A model generated the notes under the pieces. The model did no database searches. It had not been told where the DNA came from and saw nothing but the letters and a program-made list of their open reading frames with translations. A stretch of 64,000 nt of DNA from Achromobacter spanius. Lineage in GTDB: Bacteria; Pseudomonadota; Gammaproteobacteria; Burkholderiales; Burkholderiaceae_B. Below, one piece after another: positions 15,651 through 26,119 of the stretch (its first letter is position 1; the number at the start of each line of letters is the position of its first letter). The stretch is from assembly GCF_029637605.1 (NCBI RefSeq), contig NZ_CP121261.1, positions 6,386,001 through 6,450,000 of the forward strand, in the 5' to 3' direction. The position numbers and the translations under genes are program-made.

Positions 15651-16604
15651 ATGTCCAACGCACTGCATGGCGCCACCCTGGTGGCGCAGGCGACGACCAG
15701 TCCGGCCGCACCGGCTGCCGCCGCCGCTGCGCCCGCAGCCCAACAAGCCGTCACGGCTGGCGCCGGCGTCGTACAGCAATCGGCTGACGCGCTGCAGAAT
15801 GCCGCCGCCGCGCTGCCGTCGCTGCCCGCCCCCGCGCCCTTGCCGGTCGCCCCTCCCGACATGGGTTTCTTGCACTTTGTCGCCCAGAGCGATTTCGTGG
15901 GCAAGAGCCTGTTCGTCATCCTGATCCTGATGTCGCTGGTGACCTGGTACCTGATCCTGGTCAAGGCCGCCAGCAACGTCAGCATGCGCAAGCGTTCGTC
16001 GGACTTCCTGAACAAGTTCTGGAACGCCAGTTCGCTGGAACAGGTCGAGCACGAAATCAGCACGCACGGCGCGCGTGACCCGTTTTCGCACCTGGCCAGC
16101 CACGCCATGCATGCGCAGGCGCACCACAACAAGTTCGGCGCCACCAAGCTGGAAGAGTCCGGCAGCAACTCCGATTTCGTCACGCGCACCATGCGCAAGG
16201 TGATCGACGAAGAAACCGCCAAGCTGGAAAACGGCTTGACGGTACTGGCCTCGGTGGGCTCCACGGCGCCGTTCGTCGGCCTGTTCGGCACGGTGTGGGG
16301 TGTGTATCACGCCCTGGTGGGTATCGGCCTGTCCGACGGCGTGACCATCAACCGCATCGCCGGTCCAGTGGGCGAAGCCCTGATCATGACGGGCCTGGGC
16401 CTGGCCGTGGCCATTCCCGCGGTGCTGGCGTACAACACGTTCGTGCGCAACAACCGCGTGTTCCTGTCGCGCCTGGACGCCTTTGCCCATGATCTGTTCG
16501 CGTTCCTGACCACCGGCCAGCAAGTCATGCTGTCCGACGGCAAGGTGCGCGCCTTGCGCCGCCAGAACGGTAACGGCGCCGCGGTTCAACGCGGGAGCGA
16601 ATAA
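15651..16604 (+). CDS. exbB: ExbB, TonB-system proton channel subunit
   Basis: The protein has 317 residues of the MotA/TolQ/ExbB family. An Ala/Pro-rich N-terminal extension (to about residue 70) is typical of betaproteobacterial ExbB and may include a signal peptide. Three membrane segments follow, at about 83-105 (SLFVILILMSLVTWYLILV), 205-228 (ASVGSTAPFVGLFGTVWGVY) and 245-268 (GLGLAVAIPAVLAYNTF). The conserved GTVWGV motif is present. The stop codon overlaps the exbD start, indicating translational coupling. With ExbD it powers TonB. Confidence 0.95.
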   Translation: MSNALHGATLVAQATTSPAAPAAAAAAPAAQQAVTAGAGVVQQSADALQNAAAALPSLPAPAPLPVAPPDMGFLHFVAQSDFVGKSLFVILILMSLVTWYLILVKAASNVSMRKRSSDFLNKFWNASSLEQVEHEISTHGARDPFSHLASHAMHAQAHHNKFGATKLEESGSNSDFVTRTMRKVIDEETAKLENGLTVLASVGSTAPFVGLFGTVWGVYHALVGIGLSDGVTINRIAGPVGEALIMTGLGLAVAIPAVLAYNTFVRNNRVFLSRLDAFAHDLFAFLTTGQQVMLSDGKVRALRRQNGNGAAVQRGSE

Positions 16605-17107
16605 TGGCCTTTGGCAGCTTCGAGGGAAAAGGGTCCGGAAGCCATACGGTTTCCGAGATCAACATGGTGCCCCTGATTGACGTCATGCTGGTGCTGTTGG
16701 TGATCTTCATCATCACGGCCCCGCTGCTGGCGCATTCAATCAAGATCAACATGCCCCAGGTGGCCGCCGAGCAGATCGAGGAAGAACCCAAGACGGTCGA
16801 CCTGGCCATTGATGCCAGCGGCGCGCTGTTCTGGGACGAAAAGCCGGTCAATATTGATGACCTGCCCAACCGCTTCAAGTCGATCGCCGGCACCAAGCCG
16901 CAACCTGAGATCCGCATCCGCGCCGATCAGAACACGCGCTATGAAACCCTGGCCAAGGTCATGGCCGCGGCGCGCCGTTCGGGCATGTCGCGCATCGGGT
17001 TCATCACGACGCCGCCTTCCAGTGGCGCAGCGGCTGACGAAGCGCCGGCTGGGGCAGCCCCGGGCAGCGCTACCCCGGTTCCCGCCGGGGCACCGTCCGG
17101 CGGGTGA
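16604..17107 (+). CDS. exbD: ExbD, TonB-system proton channel subunit
   Basis: The protein has 167 residues with a cytoplasmic start, a single membrane helix at about 23-43 (PLIDVMLVLLVIFIITAPLL) and a periplasmic domain. The essential aspartate of the helix is D26. The start ATG overlaps the last base of exbB. The C-terminal 25 residues are an Ala/Pro/Gly-rich tail beyond the usual family end. A strong terminator 15 bases after the stop closes the tonB-exbB-exbD operon. Confidence 0.95.
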   Translation: MAFGSFEGKGSGSHTVSEINMVPLIDVMLVLLVIFIITAPLLAHSIKINMPQVAAEQIEEEPKTVDLAIDASGALFWDEKPVNIDDLPNRFKSIAGTKPQPEIRIRADQNTRYETLAKVMAAARRSGMSRIGFITTPPSSGAAADEAPAGAAPGSATPVPAGAPSGG

Positions 17108-17121
17108 ACGAATCCAGGAAA

Positions 17122-17148
17122 GGGGCGCATTTCGCGCCCCTTTTTTTT
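17122..17148 (+). terminator. Terminator of the tonB-exbBD operon
   Basis: GGGGCGC and GCGCCCC pair around a five-base loop and are followed by eight T. Confidence 0.9.
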
Positions 17149-17170
17149 CGGATCGCGCTAGAATCGCGGC

Positions 17171-17842
17171 ATGCGAGTTCTGGTAATCGAAGACGACACC
17201 ACCCTGGGCCATGCGCTCCAGGAATTCCTGGCCGACCAGGGTTATGCGGTCGACTGGCTGACCGAAGGCGACCGAGTGCTGGGCGCCTTGGCTGGCCAGC
17301 CTTACGACCTCATGCTGCTCGACCTAAATTTGCCCGGCATGAGCGGGCTTGATGTGTTGCGGCAGTTGCGCCAAGACGGCAATCAAGTCCCCGTACTGAT
17401 CCTCACCGCGCGCGACGGCATTGAAGACCGCGTCGCTGGCCTGGATGCCGGTGCCGACGATTACGTCACCAAGCCTTTTGAACTGCCCGAGCTGGCGGCG
17501 CGCGTGCGTGCCTTTGGCCGGCGGCGCGCAGGCCAGGCCCAACCTCTGATCGAAGTCGGTCCGCTCGTGTTCGATACGGTCGGCCGCGAAGTGCGTGCCA
17601 ATGGCCAACGCCTGTCCCTGTCGGTGCGCGAGCTTTCCGTGCTGGAAATGCTGATGGCCCGCGTGGGCCGCGTCGTCACCAAGCGCCAGATCGTGAACTC
17701 CTTGTCCGCCTGGGATGCTGATTTCAGCGAAAACGCGGTCGAAGTCTATGTCTACCGCCTGCGCAAGCGTTTGGAAGGCACCGGCGCCAGCATTCAGACG
17801 GTGCGCGGCTTCGGCTACATGCTGGATGTGGAAACGGCCTGA
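17171..17842 (+). CDS. OmpR-family response regulator
   Basis: The protein has 223 residues: a receiver domain (1-115) with acidic pocket ED8-D9, phosphorylation site D51 (LLDLNLPG) and lysine in YVTKPF near residue 101, then a winged-helix DNA-binding domain (about 125-220) with VEVYVYRLRKRLEG and TVRGFGYML. It is of the QseB/PmrA/TctD subgroup. The cognate sensor kinase begins 66 bases downstream. The start lies soon after the exbD terminator, so it has its own promoter. The signal and target genes cannot be read from the sequence; kup, translationally coupled to the kinase, is an obvious candidate for co-expression. Confidence 0.9.
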   Translation: MRVLVIEDDTTLGHALQEFLADQGYAVDWLTEGDRVLGALAGQPYDLMLLDLNLPGMSGLDVLRQLRQDGNQVPVLILTARDGIEDRVAGLDAGADDYVTKPFELPELAARVRAFGRRRAGQAQPLIEVGPLVFDTVGREVRANGQRLSLSVRELSVLEMLMARVGRVVTKRQIVNSLSAWDADFSENAVEVYVYRLRKRLEGTGASIQTVRGFGYMLDVETA

Positions 17843-17908
17843 CGGGCCTGGCGCCGCCGGCAGGTTGCGGCTGCGCCCCTCCATCCACCCAAGCGAGGGT
17901 ATCGCGTC

Positions 17909-19024
17909 ATGACGCACGAACGCACTCCTTCTGCTCCTACGCCCACTCGCCCCTTGCTCCCTTCCCGCTCGCTTGCCCGGCATCTGGTCATTCGGTTGAT
18001 GCCGCCGATTCTGCTGCTTGTCCTGCTGGACCTGGCGGCAACATGGGTGATCACGCACAAGATCGACATGTCGCTCTGGATGCTCGAAGACTTCTTCTGG
18101 CTGATGGTAGTGGGGCAGATTGCGCTGATTGCGCTGTTTACGTGGGTGGTGGTGCAGGGCGTGCGTTCCGGGCTGCGCTCGGTGAACCATTTGTCCGAGG
18201 AAATCCGGCAGCGCTCCATCGACGACATGCAGCCTTTGGAAGTGGCGGGGGTGCCGGTCGAGATTGAACCCCTGGTCACGCACACCAACGACATGCTGCT
18301 GCGCCTGGACGCCTCGCTGGCGGCGCAGCGCCGCTTCATCGGCCATGCCGCGCACCAACTGCGTACCCCCTTGTCCGGCCTGAGGCTGGAATCCGAACTG
18401 ATGCTGGCCCGCCCGCTACCCGACGATGTGCGGGCGCGCGCCGAACGCATCAAGGCCGTGAGCGACCGGATGATCCGCCTGGGCCAGCAATTGCTGGTGC
18501 TGGCGCGTGCCGACCCCAATGCCCGGCCGCAAGACAGCTTTGTGCGCATCGACCTGTGCGAATGGGTGCGCGTGCATGGCGCCGAGTGGTTTCCACGCGT
18601 GCGCGAAGCGCGCTATGAACTGGATCTGGTGGCCCCGGACGCCCCGATCTGGATCGATGCCGACCCCCTGCTGTTGGCCGAGCTGCTCAGCAACCTGATC
18701 GACAACGCCTTGCGCTACGGCAACGAAACCGGCCGCATCACGCTGATCGTGGGTGCCAACCCACCGTCGTTGACGGTCGAGGACGATGGCCCCGGTATTC
18801 CGCCCGAGGAACGCGACCGCGTGTTCGAAGCCTTTTACCGGTCGCCCACCGCCACCGCCGGCGGATCGGGCCTGGGGCTGGCCATCGTGCGCGAGATAGC
18901 CCACGCCCACGGCGCCTGGTGGAAGTTGACCAGCCGCCCCGACTTCTCTGGAACACGGCTGTCCGTCGTGTTTCCCGGTCCCCGCAAAGGGGCACAACTT
19001 ACCCGTCAAGAACTCCGATCATGA
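17909..19024 (+). CDS. Sensor histidine kinase
   Basis: The protein has 371 residues with two membrane helices (about 26-48 and 62-85) separated by only about 14 residues, so the periplasmic sensing loop is very small. A HAMP-like linker follows, then the H box with phosphorylated H149 (AAHQLRTPLSGL), N box (NLIDNALRYG) and G boxes (DDGPGIPPEE, GGSGLGLAI). It resembles the TctE/QseC subgroup. Its stop overlaps the ATG of kup, which suggests coupled translation. A tiny sensor loop implies detection of a membrane-linked or intracellular cue. Confidence 0.9.
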   Translation: MTHERTPSAPTPTRPLLPSRSLARHLVIRLMPPILLLVLLDLAATWVITHKIDMSLWMLEDFFWLMVVGQIALIALFTWVVVQGVRSGLRSVNHLSEEIRQRSIDDMQPLEVAGVPVEIEPLVTHTNDMLLRLDASLAAQRRFIGHAAHQLRTPLSGLRLESELMLARPLPDDVRARAERIKAVSDRMIRLGQQLLVLARADPNARPQDSFVRIDLCEWVRVHGAEWFPRVREARYELDLVAPDAPIWIDADPLLLAELLSNLIDNALRYGNETGRITLIVGANPPSLTVEDDGPGIPPEERDRVFEAFYRSPTATAGGSGLGLAIVREIAHAHGAWWKLTSRPDFSGTRLSVVFPGPRKGAQLTRQELRS

Positions 19025-20949
19025 GCCAAGCCTCGGCTGATGTCCCTTCCCCGACTGGCGCCCACGCGGGCGGTGTGCATGCGCCGTCGTCGCGCGCGGC
19101 GCTGATCCTGGGGGCTTTGGGCGTGGTGTATGGCGACATCGGCACCAGCCCCTTGTATACGCTTCGTGCCTGCCTGACTGGCCTGAGCGTGCACACCGAC
19201 CTGGAACCCGCGCATTTGCTGGGCGTGCTGTCCATCCTGTTCTGGATGCTGATGTTGGTGGTGTCCCTGAAGTACGTCACGCTGGTGCTGCGCGCCGACA
19301 ACCGAGGCGAAGGCGGCACGCTGGCATTGCTGGAATTGGCGGTGCGGGCACGCGAAGGCAAACTGCGCTGGGTGCTGATCGTGCTGGGGATTTTCGGCGC
19401 AGCGCTGTTCTACGGCGACAGCATGATCACGCCCGCCATTTCGGTGCTGTCCGCGCTGGAGGGCATCGGCATTGTGTCGCACACGCTGGATCACTGGGTG
19501 GTGCCGATTGCGTTGGTGGTGCTGGTGGTGCTGTTCGCCATCCAGTCGCATGGGACGGGCCTGATGGGTAAGCTGTTCGGTCCGGTGATGCTGGTGTGGT
19601 TCGGCACGTTGGCCGCCTTGGGCGGCTGGCAAATCTGGCAGACCCCGGAAGTGCTGGCGGCCTTGAACCCCATGTGGGGCCTGCGCTTTGTCGTCGAATT
19701 TCCGCTGATCAGTTTCGTGCTGCTGGGCGCCGTCGTGCTGGCCTTGACCGGCGCCGAGGCGCTGTACGCCGACATGGGCCACTTCGGTCGCCCCGCCATT
19801 CGCGGCGCCTGGTTCAGCATGGTGCTGCCGGCCTTGACGCTGTGTTATTTCGGCCAGGGCGCGCTGTTGCTGCGCAACCCCGAGGCGATCCGCAACCCGT
19901 TCTTCCTGATGGCGCCGGACTGGGGCCTGGTGCCCTTGGTGGCGCTGGCCACCATCGCCACCATCGTGGCGTCGCAAGCGGTGATTTCGGGTGCGTATTC
20001 CGTCACGCGCCAGGCGGTGCAACTGGGCTTTTGGCCGCGCATGCAGATCCTGCATACGTCCGCCGTGGAGAAGGGTCAGATCTATCTGCCGCAGGTCAAC
20101 GCGCTGCTGCTGTGCGCGGTGCTGGTGCTGGTGCTGCTGTTCCGCAATTCCGACAACCTGGCCGCGGCCTATGGGTTCGCGGTAACGGGCACGATGCTGA
20201 CGACGTCGGTGCTGGCCTTTGCCGTGCTGCCGCGCGGTACGACGGGCATCAAGCGCATGGCGTGGTTTGGCGTGCTGGGCTTCTTGTTGCTGTTCGACGT
20301 GCTGCTGTTTTCGGCCAACGTGTTCAAGATCCATGAAGGCGGCTGGCTGCCGCTGCTGGTGGCCATTGTGGTGTTCACGCTGATGATGACGTGGCGCCGT
20401 GGGCGCCGCCTGCTGTCGGACATGCAGCAACGCGATCGGCAGCCGCTGAAGGAATTCATGGAGCAACTGGAGCAATACCCGCCATCGCGGGTGCCAGGCA
20501 CTGCGATCTTCATGACGATGAATTCCGGCAACGTGCCACCGGCGCTGCTGCACAACCTGAAGCACAACAAGGTGCTGCACGACCACGTGCTGTTCCTGAC
20601 GATCCTGGTGGCCGACGTGCCGTACATCTCGCCCGAAGAGCGTTTCGTGGTGAACAAGCTGTCATCGTCGAGCTGGACGGCGACCGTGAATTACGGCTTT
20701 AAGGAAGACCCGGACGTGCCCGAGGCGCTGCGTCTGGTGGCGGAGGCTTACCTCGAACTGGATCTGGAGCCCATGCGGACGTCGTATTTCCTGTCGCGTC
20801 AAACGGTGGTGGCCGCTCGCAAGCCCGCGCTCTGGCGATGGAGGCGCGCCGTGTTTTCCTTCATGGCCCGGAACTCGACGCGCAGCACGAAGTTTTTCAA
20901 GATTCCCGCCAACCGCGTGGTGGAAATGGGCATGCAGGTAGAGCTGTAG
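19021..20949 (+). CDS. kup: Kup low-affinity potassium transporter
   Basis: The protein has 642 residues, the normal Kup length. It has about 12 membrane helices in the first 440 residues, the signature GVVYGDIGTSPLYT near residue 35, and a cytoplasmic C-terminal domain of about 200 residues. It imports K+ with protons. The ATG overlaps the stop of the sensor kinase gene (ATGA); an upstream in-frame start lies within the kinase and is rejected. A bidirectional terminator separates it from convergent argG. The coupling to a two-component system is unusual for kup and may indicate regulation by that system. Confidence 0.95.
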   Translation: MSQASADVPSPTGAHAGGVHAPSSRAALILGALGVVYGDIGTSPLYTLRACLTGLSVHTDLEPAHLLGVLSILFWMLMLVVSLKYVTLVLRADNRGEGGTLALLELAVRAREGKLRWVLIVLGIFGAALFYGDSMITPAISVLSALEGIGIVSHTLDHWVVPIALVVLVVLFAIQSHGTGLMGKLFGPVMLVWFGTLAALGGWQIWQTPEVLAALNPMWGLRFVVEFPLISFVLLGAVVLALTGAEALYADMGHFGRPAIRGAWFSMVLPALTLCYFGQGALLLRNPEAIRNPFFLMAPDWGLVPLVALATIATIVASQAVISGAYSVTRQAVQLGFWPRMQILHTSAVEKGQIYLPQVNALLLCAVLVLVLLFRNSDNLAAAYGFAVTGTMLTTSVLAFAVLPRGTTGIKRMAWFGVLGFLLLFDVLLFSANVFKIHEGGWLPLLVAIVVFTLMMTWRRGRRLLSDMQQRDRQPLKEFMEQLEQYPPSRVPGTAIFMTMNSGNVPPALLHNLKHNKVLHDHVLFLTILVADVPYISPEERFVVNKLSSSSWTATVNYGFKEDPDVPEALRLVAEAYLELDLEPMRTSYFLSRQTVVAARKPALWRWRRAVFSFMARNSTRSTKFFKIPANRVVEMGMQVEL

Positions 20950-21000
20950 CGGGCCTATCAGATTCAAGCCCGCTGGCTTCCGTGGCGATGCCGGCGCAAT

Positions 21001-21037
21001 AAAAAACCCCTCGATGACATGCATCGAGGGGTTTTTT
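21001..21037. terminator. Bidirectional terminator between kup and argG
   Basis: AAAAAACCCCTCGATG and its exact complement pair around a five-base loop, giving a T run on both strands. It serves the two convergent genes. Confidence 0.95.
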
Positions 21038-21052
21038 GTTGGGGCTGAAGAA

Positions 21053-22658
<1,606 letters not shown>

Positions 22659-22660
<2 letters not shown>

Positions 22661-23567
22661 AGGTCTTCGGCGCGAACAGCTCGGACAATTTCAGTTGCCG
22701 GATCAACTGCCCGGTGGCCGTTGCCAGACGCGTGGCGGGCCGATGGCGGGCGCTGGCCAGCACAAGATTGTTGGTGATGGTGGGTGAGCCGATGTCGCAG
22801 AGCGCCAGGGCATGCTCGGCGGCCGGGCCGCGCGCGGCCGAGCGCGGAAGAATGGCGTAGGCGTCGCCCTGCGCGGCCAGTTCCACGATGGTCTGCACGG
22901 CGTCCACCTCGGCGGCCACCTTCAGGCGCACGCCTTGCGCGCGGCACACGCTTTCGACCAGGGTGCGGATGGCATTGGGCAGGCTGGGCAGCACCAGGGG
23001 ATAGTCGCCCAACTGCGCCACGGTCACGCGCGCGGGCAGCGGCGGCTGGTGGCCGGCGGCGGCGGCCAGCACCAGGTCTTCGCGGAACAGCGATTCGTAG
23101 GCAAGCTGGGGCGAGGGTGCGGGGTCATACAGCAGCGCCAGATCGACCCGGCCGGCCAGCAGCCATTCGCGCACCTGGGCGCTAAGGCCTTCGGCGACCG
23201 CAATCGAGGCCTCGGGGAAGCCGCGGCGAAACGCCTGCACAAGCGGCGGCGTCAGCACGCGGGCAATACGCGGGGGCAAGCCGACAACGACCTTGCCGGC
23301 AGGCGTGGCGCGCAGCGTTTGCAGGTCTTCCTTGGCGCGCTCGGCCAGGGTCAGCAGGGCGCGCGCATGCTCCAGGAATCGCAAGCCGGCTTCGGTGGGT
23401 TCGGCGCCACGGCCGTTGCGGTAGAGCAGGTGCTGGCCAAGCTCCAGCTCCAGCAGGCGCACCTGGCGGCTCAAGGTGGGTTGGGCGACGTCCATCATTT
23501 CAGCGGCGCGCGAGAAGCTGCGCCGTTCCGCCACCCTGACGAAGTACTCGATCTGCTTGAGATCCAT
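22659..23567 (-). CDS. LysR-type transcriptional regulator
   Basis: The protein has 302 residues: an N-terminal winged HTH (1-60, EYFVRVAERRSFSRAAEMM, then QPTLSRQVRLLE) and a substrate-binding domain (about 90-295). It is divergent from the amidohydrolase gene with 69 bases between, so it most likely controls that cluster and itself. A palindrome in the gap is the probable binding site. The CbbR/CatR-like organisation suits control of an aromatic or dicarboxylate pathway; the inducer is unknown. The frame continues open far upstream on this strand, but that is a GC artefact. Confidence 0.9.
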
Positions 23568-23583
23568 GGGATATTTGATTGTT

Positions 23584-23607
23584 CTATATCTGAAATCAAA
23601 GATATAG
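23584..23607. promoter_or_regulatory. Probable LysR operator
   Basis: CTATATC and GATATAG form a perfect 7-bp inverted repeat separated by 10 bases, in the short gap between the LysR gene and the divergent amidohydrolase. The spacing and T...A ends fit LysR recognition sites. Confidence 0.65.
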
Positions 23608-23636
23608 CATTGTTTGTCGCACGGCAATCCGCGACG

Positions 23637-24542
23637 ATGGCGTTCTACCAGCCGTTTTTCCAGCAGGAACCCACTGTGCTCGATTGCCGTCCTCCGCTTG
23701 CCTCGCCGTCCCGCCCTCGCCATGCCTTGCCGCCGGGCGCCTGCGATGCGCATTGCCATGTGTTCGGGCCAGCCGACGTGTTCCCGTATGCCGAGGGCCG
23801 GTCGTACACGCCGCCTGATGCGCCGTACTCGGCCATGGCCGCGTTGCATGCGCATCTGGGCATCGAGCGCGCGGTGGTGGTGCAGGCCAACTGCCATGGC
23901 TCGGACCACGGCGCCTTGCTGGATGCGCTGGCGCAAAGCGGCGGGCGCTATCGCGGCGTGGCCTTGCTGGGGGCGGACGCCACGGCGGCCAGCGTCAAGC
24001 TTTTGCATGAAGGCGGCGTGCGCGCCGCGCGTTTCAACTTCGTGCCGCATCTGGGCGGCGCGCCGGACCCGGCCGTGTTTGATCACGTGGTCGCCTTGAT
24101 CGCGCCGCTGGGCTGGCATCTGTGCCTGCACGTGGACGGGGCAATGTTGCCCGAGCTGTTGCCGCGCTTGCTGGCGCTGCCAGTGCCATTTGTCGTGGAC
24201 CACATGGGGCGCTTGAAGGCGACCGACGGGCTGGACTCCCCGGCGATGCGGGCCTTGCTTAGCTTGGCCGATGTCCCGCAGGCCTGGGTCAAGGTGTCGG
24301 GCATTGACCGTATCGCGTCGGGCAGGCGCCCGTTTGCCGAGGGCATCCCGTTTTTGCGCGCGCTGACCCAGGCCATGCCGGACCGCAGCCTGTGGGGCAC
24401 GGACTGGCCGCATCCCAACGTGGCGGGCGACATGCCCGACGATGGCGAACTGGTGGACACGTTCTTTGAAGCGTGCCCGGATGCCGGATTGCGCCAGCGG
24501 GTGCTGGTGGACAACCCGGCAAGACTGTACGGATTCGTGTAA
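23637..24542 (+). CDS. Amidohydrolase, 2-pyrone-4,6-dicarboxylate hydrolase-like
   Basis: The protein has 301 residues of the amidohydrolase-2 type. It shows the first metal motif in CDAHCHVFGP (about residue 35-45), PFVVDHMGR in the middle and LWGTDWPHPN near residue 253. This set resembles LigI-type PDC lactonases, which open a lactone ring in aromatic breakdown. The start ATG (AFYQPFF) was chosen because upstream in-frame codons run through the LysR gene. It heads a plus-strand cluster with a Bug-type binding protein and a carboxymuconolactone decarboxylase-like protein, which supports a role in aromatic or dicarboxylate catabolism. The exact substrate is inferred. Confidence 0.75.
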   Translation: MAFYQPFFQQEPTVLDCRPPLASPSRPRHALPPGACDAHCHVFGPADVFPYAEGRSYTPPDAPYSAMAALHAHLGIERAVVVQANCHGSDHGALLDALAQSGGRYRGVALLGADATAASVKLLHEGGVRAARFNFVPHLGGAPDPAVFDHVVALIAPLGWHLCLHVDGAMLPELLPRLLALPVPFVVDHMGRLKATDGLDSPAMRALLSLADVPQAWVKVSGIDRIASGRRPFAEGIPFLRALTQAMPDRSLWGTDWPHPNVAGDMPDDGELVDTFFEACPDAGLRQRVLVDNPARLYGFV

Positions 24543-24620
24543 ACGCCAGGCGGCTGCGCGGTAGCTTGGCGGGCAATAAAGATTTCGAGCCATAAAAATT
24601 CGATTCAACGAGGAGACATC

Positions 24621-25574
24621 ATGTTCAAGAAAGTACTTTCGGCCGCCGCGCTGAGTTTTGCCGTCTTTGGTGCGGCGCATGCCGACGGCCCCGTCCGCCT
24701 GATCGTCGCGTTCCCGCCCGGCGGGCCGGTGGACCTGGTGGGACGCGTGCTGGCCGAGCAGTTGGGCAAAGAGCTCAAGCAGCAGGTCATCGTCGAAAAC
24801 AAGGCGGGCGCCAACGGCAACATTGCCGCGGCCTATGTGGCCAAGGCGCCGGGCGATGGCTCGGTCCTGTTCCTGACCAGCGTGGGCGCGGTGGCGATCA
24901 GCCCGGCGCTGTACAAAGACATGCCCTACGATCCGGCGCGTGACTTCGCCCCGGTCTCGCGGGTGGTGAACAACGCCACGGTGTTCGTGGTGAATCCGTC
25001 CAACCCGGCGACGGACGCGGCGGACTTCGTCAAGCGCTCGCAGGCGGCGTCGCAATCGGTGGCGATCGGCTCGTCGGGCATCGGCAGCATTCCGCACCTG
25101 ACTTTGGAAATGTTCGAAGACGCCAGCAAGGCCAACGTGCTGCACGTGCCGTACAAGGGCGCGGCGCCCGTCATCAACGACGTGATGGGTAACCAGGTGG
25201 CCGGCTTCTTCGGCGACGTGCCGGGCCTGATCGGCCATATCCAGGGCGGCAAGCTGAAGCCGCTGGGCATTGCGGCGCCGACCCGCCATCCGCTGCTGCC
25301 CGACGTGAAGACATTGGCCGAGCAAGGCATTGCCGGCGTGGAATCCAACAACTGGTATGGCATCGTGGCGCCTGCGTCCACGCCGGCCGCCACCGTCGAC
25401 AAGCTGAACCAGGCCGTGCGCGCGGCGCTGGGCAATGAAGCGGTGCGCAGCAAGCTGGAGAAATTCGGTGCACAAGCGGCGCCCAGTTCGCCGCAGGAAC
25501 TGGCCGACCTGATCGCGTCCGACCGCGCCAAGTGGACCGCGCTGATCCAGCGCAAGAACATCCGTCCGGAGTAA
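24621..25574 (+). CDS. Bug/TctC-family periplasmic binding protein
   Basis: The protein has 317 residues with a signal peptide (about 1-22, ending AAHA before DGPVRL) and the family pattern VAFPPGGPVDLVGRVLAEQL. AGANGNIAA and VPYKGAAPVINDVMGNQV follow. Bug proteins bind small carboxylates and are extremely numerous in Bordetella and Achromobacter. GAGGAG precedes the ATG. No matching TctAB membrane genes are nearby, as is common for orphan Bug proteins. It may capture the substrate of this cluster or help sense it. Confidence 0.9.
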   Translation: MFKKVLSAAALSFAVFGAAHADGPVRLIVAFPPGGPVDLVGRVLAEQLGKELKQQVIVENKAGANGNIAAAYVAKAPGDGSVLFLTSVGAVAISPALYKDMPYDPARDFAPVSRVVNNATVFVVNPSNPATDAADFVKRSQAASQSVAIGSSGIGSIPHLTLEMFEDASKANVLHVPYKGAAPVINDVMGNQVAGFFGDVPGLIGHIQGGKLKPLGIAAPTRHPLLPDVKTLAEQGIAGVESNNWYGIVAPASTPAATVDKLNQAVRAALGNEAVRSKLEKFGAQAAPSSPQELADLIASDRAKWTALIQRKNIRPE

Positions 25575-25576
25575 GC

Positions 25577-26107
25577 ATGAGCGCCAGCCGAGTTGCGCCC
25601 GTAGAGCCGGGCACGCGCCCGGAATTGGCCACGCTGGAGGCGCGCATCAGCGCCGCCCGTGGCCGGATATCGCCGCTGTACCAGGTGTTGCTGAACAGCC
25701 CCGCCGTGGTGGAAGGCTGGGAAGCCATGCTGACCGCGATCCGCCAGAAGACGTCGTTGTCACCGCGCCTGCGCGAACTGATCATTTTGCGCGTGGCCAC
25801 CTTGAACAATGCGCCGTACGAGTTTGACGCGCATGTGCCGCATGCCTTGGCGGGCGGCATGCCGCAGGAAGTGATCGACGCCTTGCGCGCCAACCCGGCG
25901 CCTGGCGACGTGCAGGGGCTGGCGCCCGGCGAGGCCGACGTGCTGGCGCTGACCGACGCCATGACGCGCGACATTGAGGTGCCTGACGCGGTATTCGCGC
26001 CCGTGCGCGCCCGCTACGATGACGCGCAATTGGTCGAGCTGGCGGCTACGGTGGGCGCGTACAACATGGTGTCGCGCTTTCTGGTGGCGTTGCGCGTCGG
26101 GCATTGA
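25577..26107 (+). CDS. Carboxymuconolactone decarboxylase-like protein
   Basis: The protein has 176 residues with the AhpD/CMD core (about 50-110): LSPRLRELIILRVATLNNAP followed by EFDAHVPHAL. The redox CxxC pair of AhpD is absent, so a peroxidase role is unlikely. This matches the decarboxylase side of the family, though the catalytic role is not proven. The ATG comes 2 bases after the Bug stop codon. Its place in the cluster suggests a step in ring-cleavage product metabolism. Confidence 0.8.
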   Translation: MSASRVAPVEPGTRPELATLEARISAARGRISPLYQVLLNSPAVVEGWEAMLTAIRQKTSLSPRLRELIILRVATLNNAPYEFDAHVPHALAGGMPQEVIDALRANPAPGDVQGLAPGEADVLALTDAMTRDIEVPDAVFAPVRARYDDAQLVELAATVGAYNMVSRFLVALRVGH

Positions 26108-26119
26108 AAGGAGAAGACT

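Noticed and set aside
19006..20586. A 526-codon minus-strand frame opposite kup.
   Set aside because: Histidine- and glutamine-rich antisense shadow; kup is certain.
22812..24542. An upstream extension of the PDC-hydrolase-like gene to 576 codons.
   Set aside because: The extra N-terminal part is antisense to lysR and would remove the intergenic operator; the family start fits 23637.
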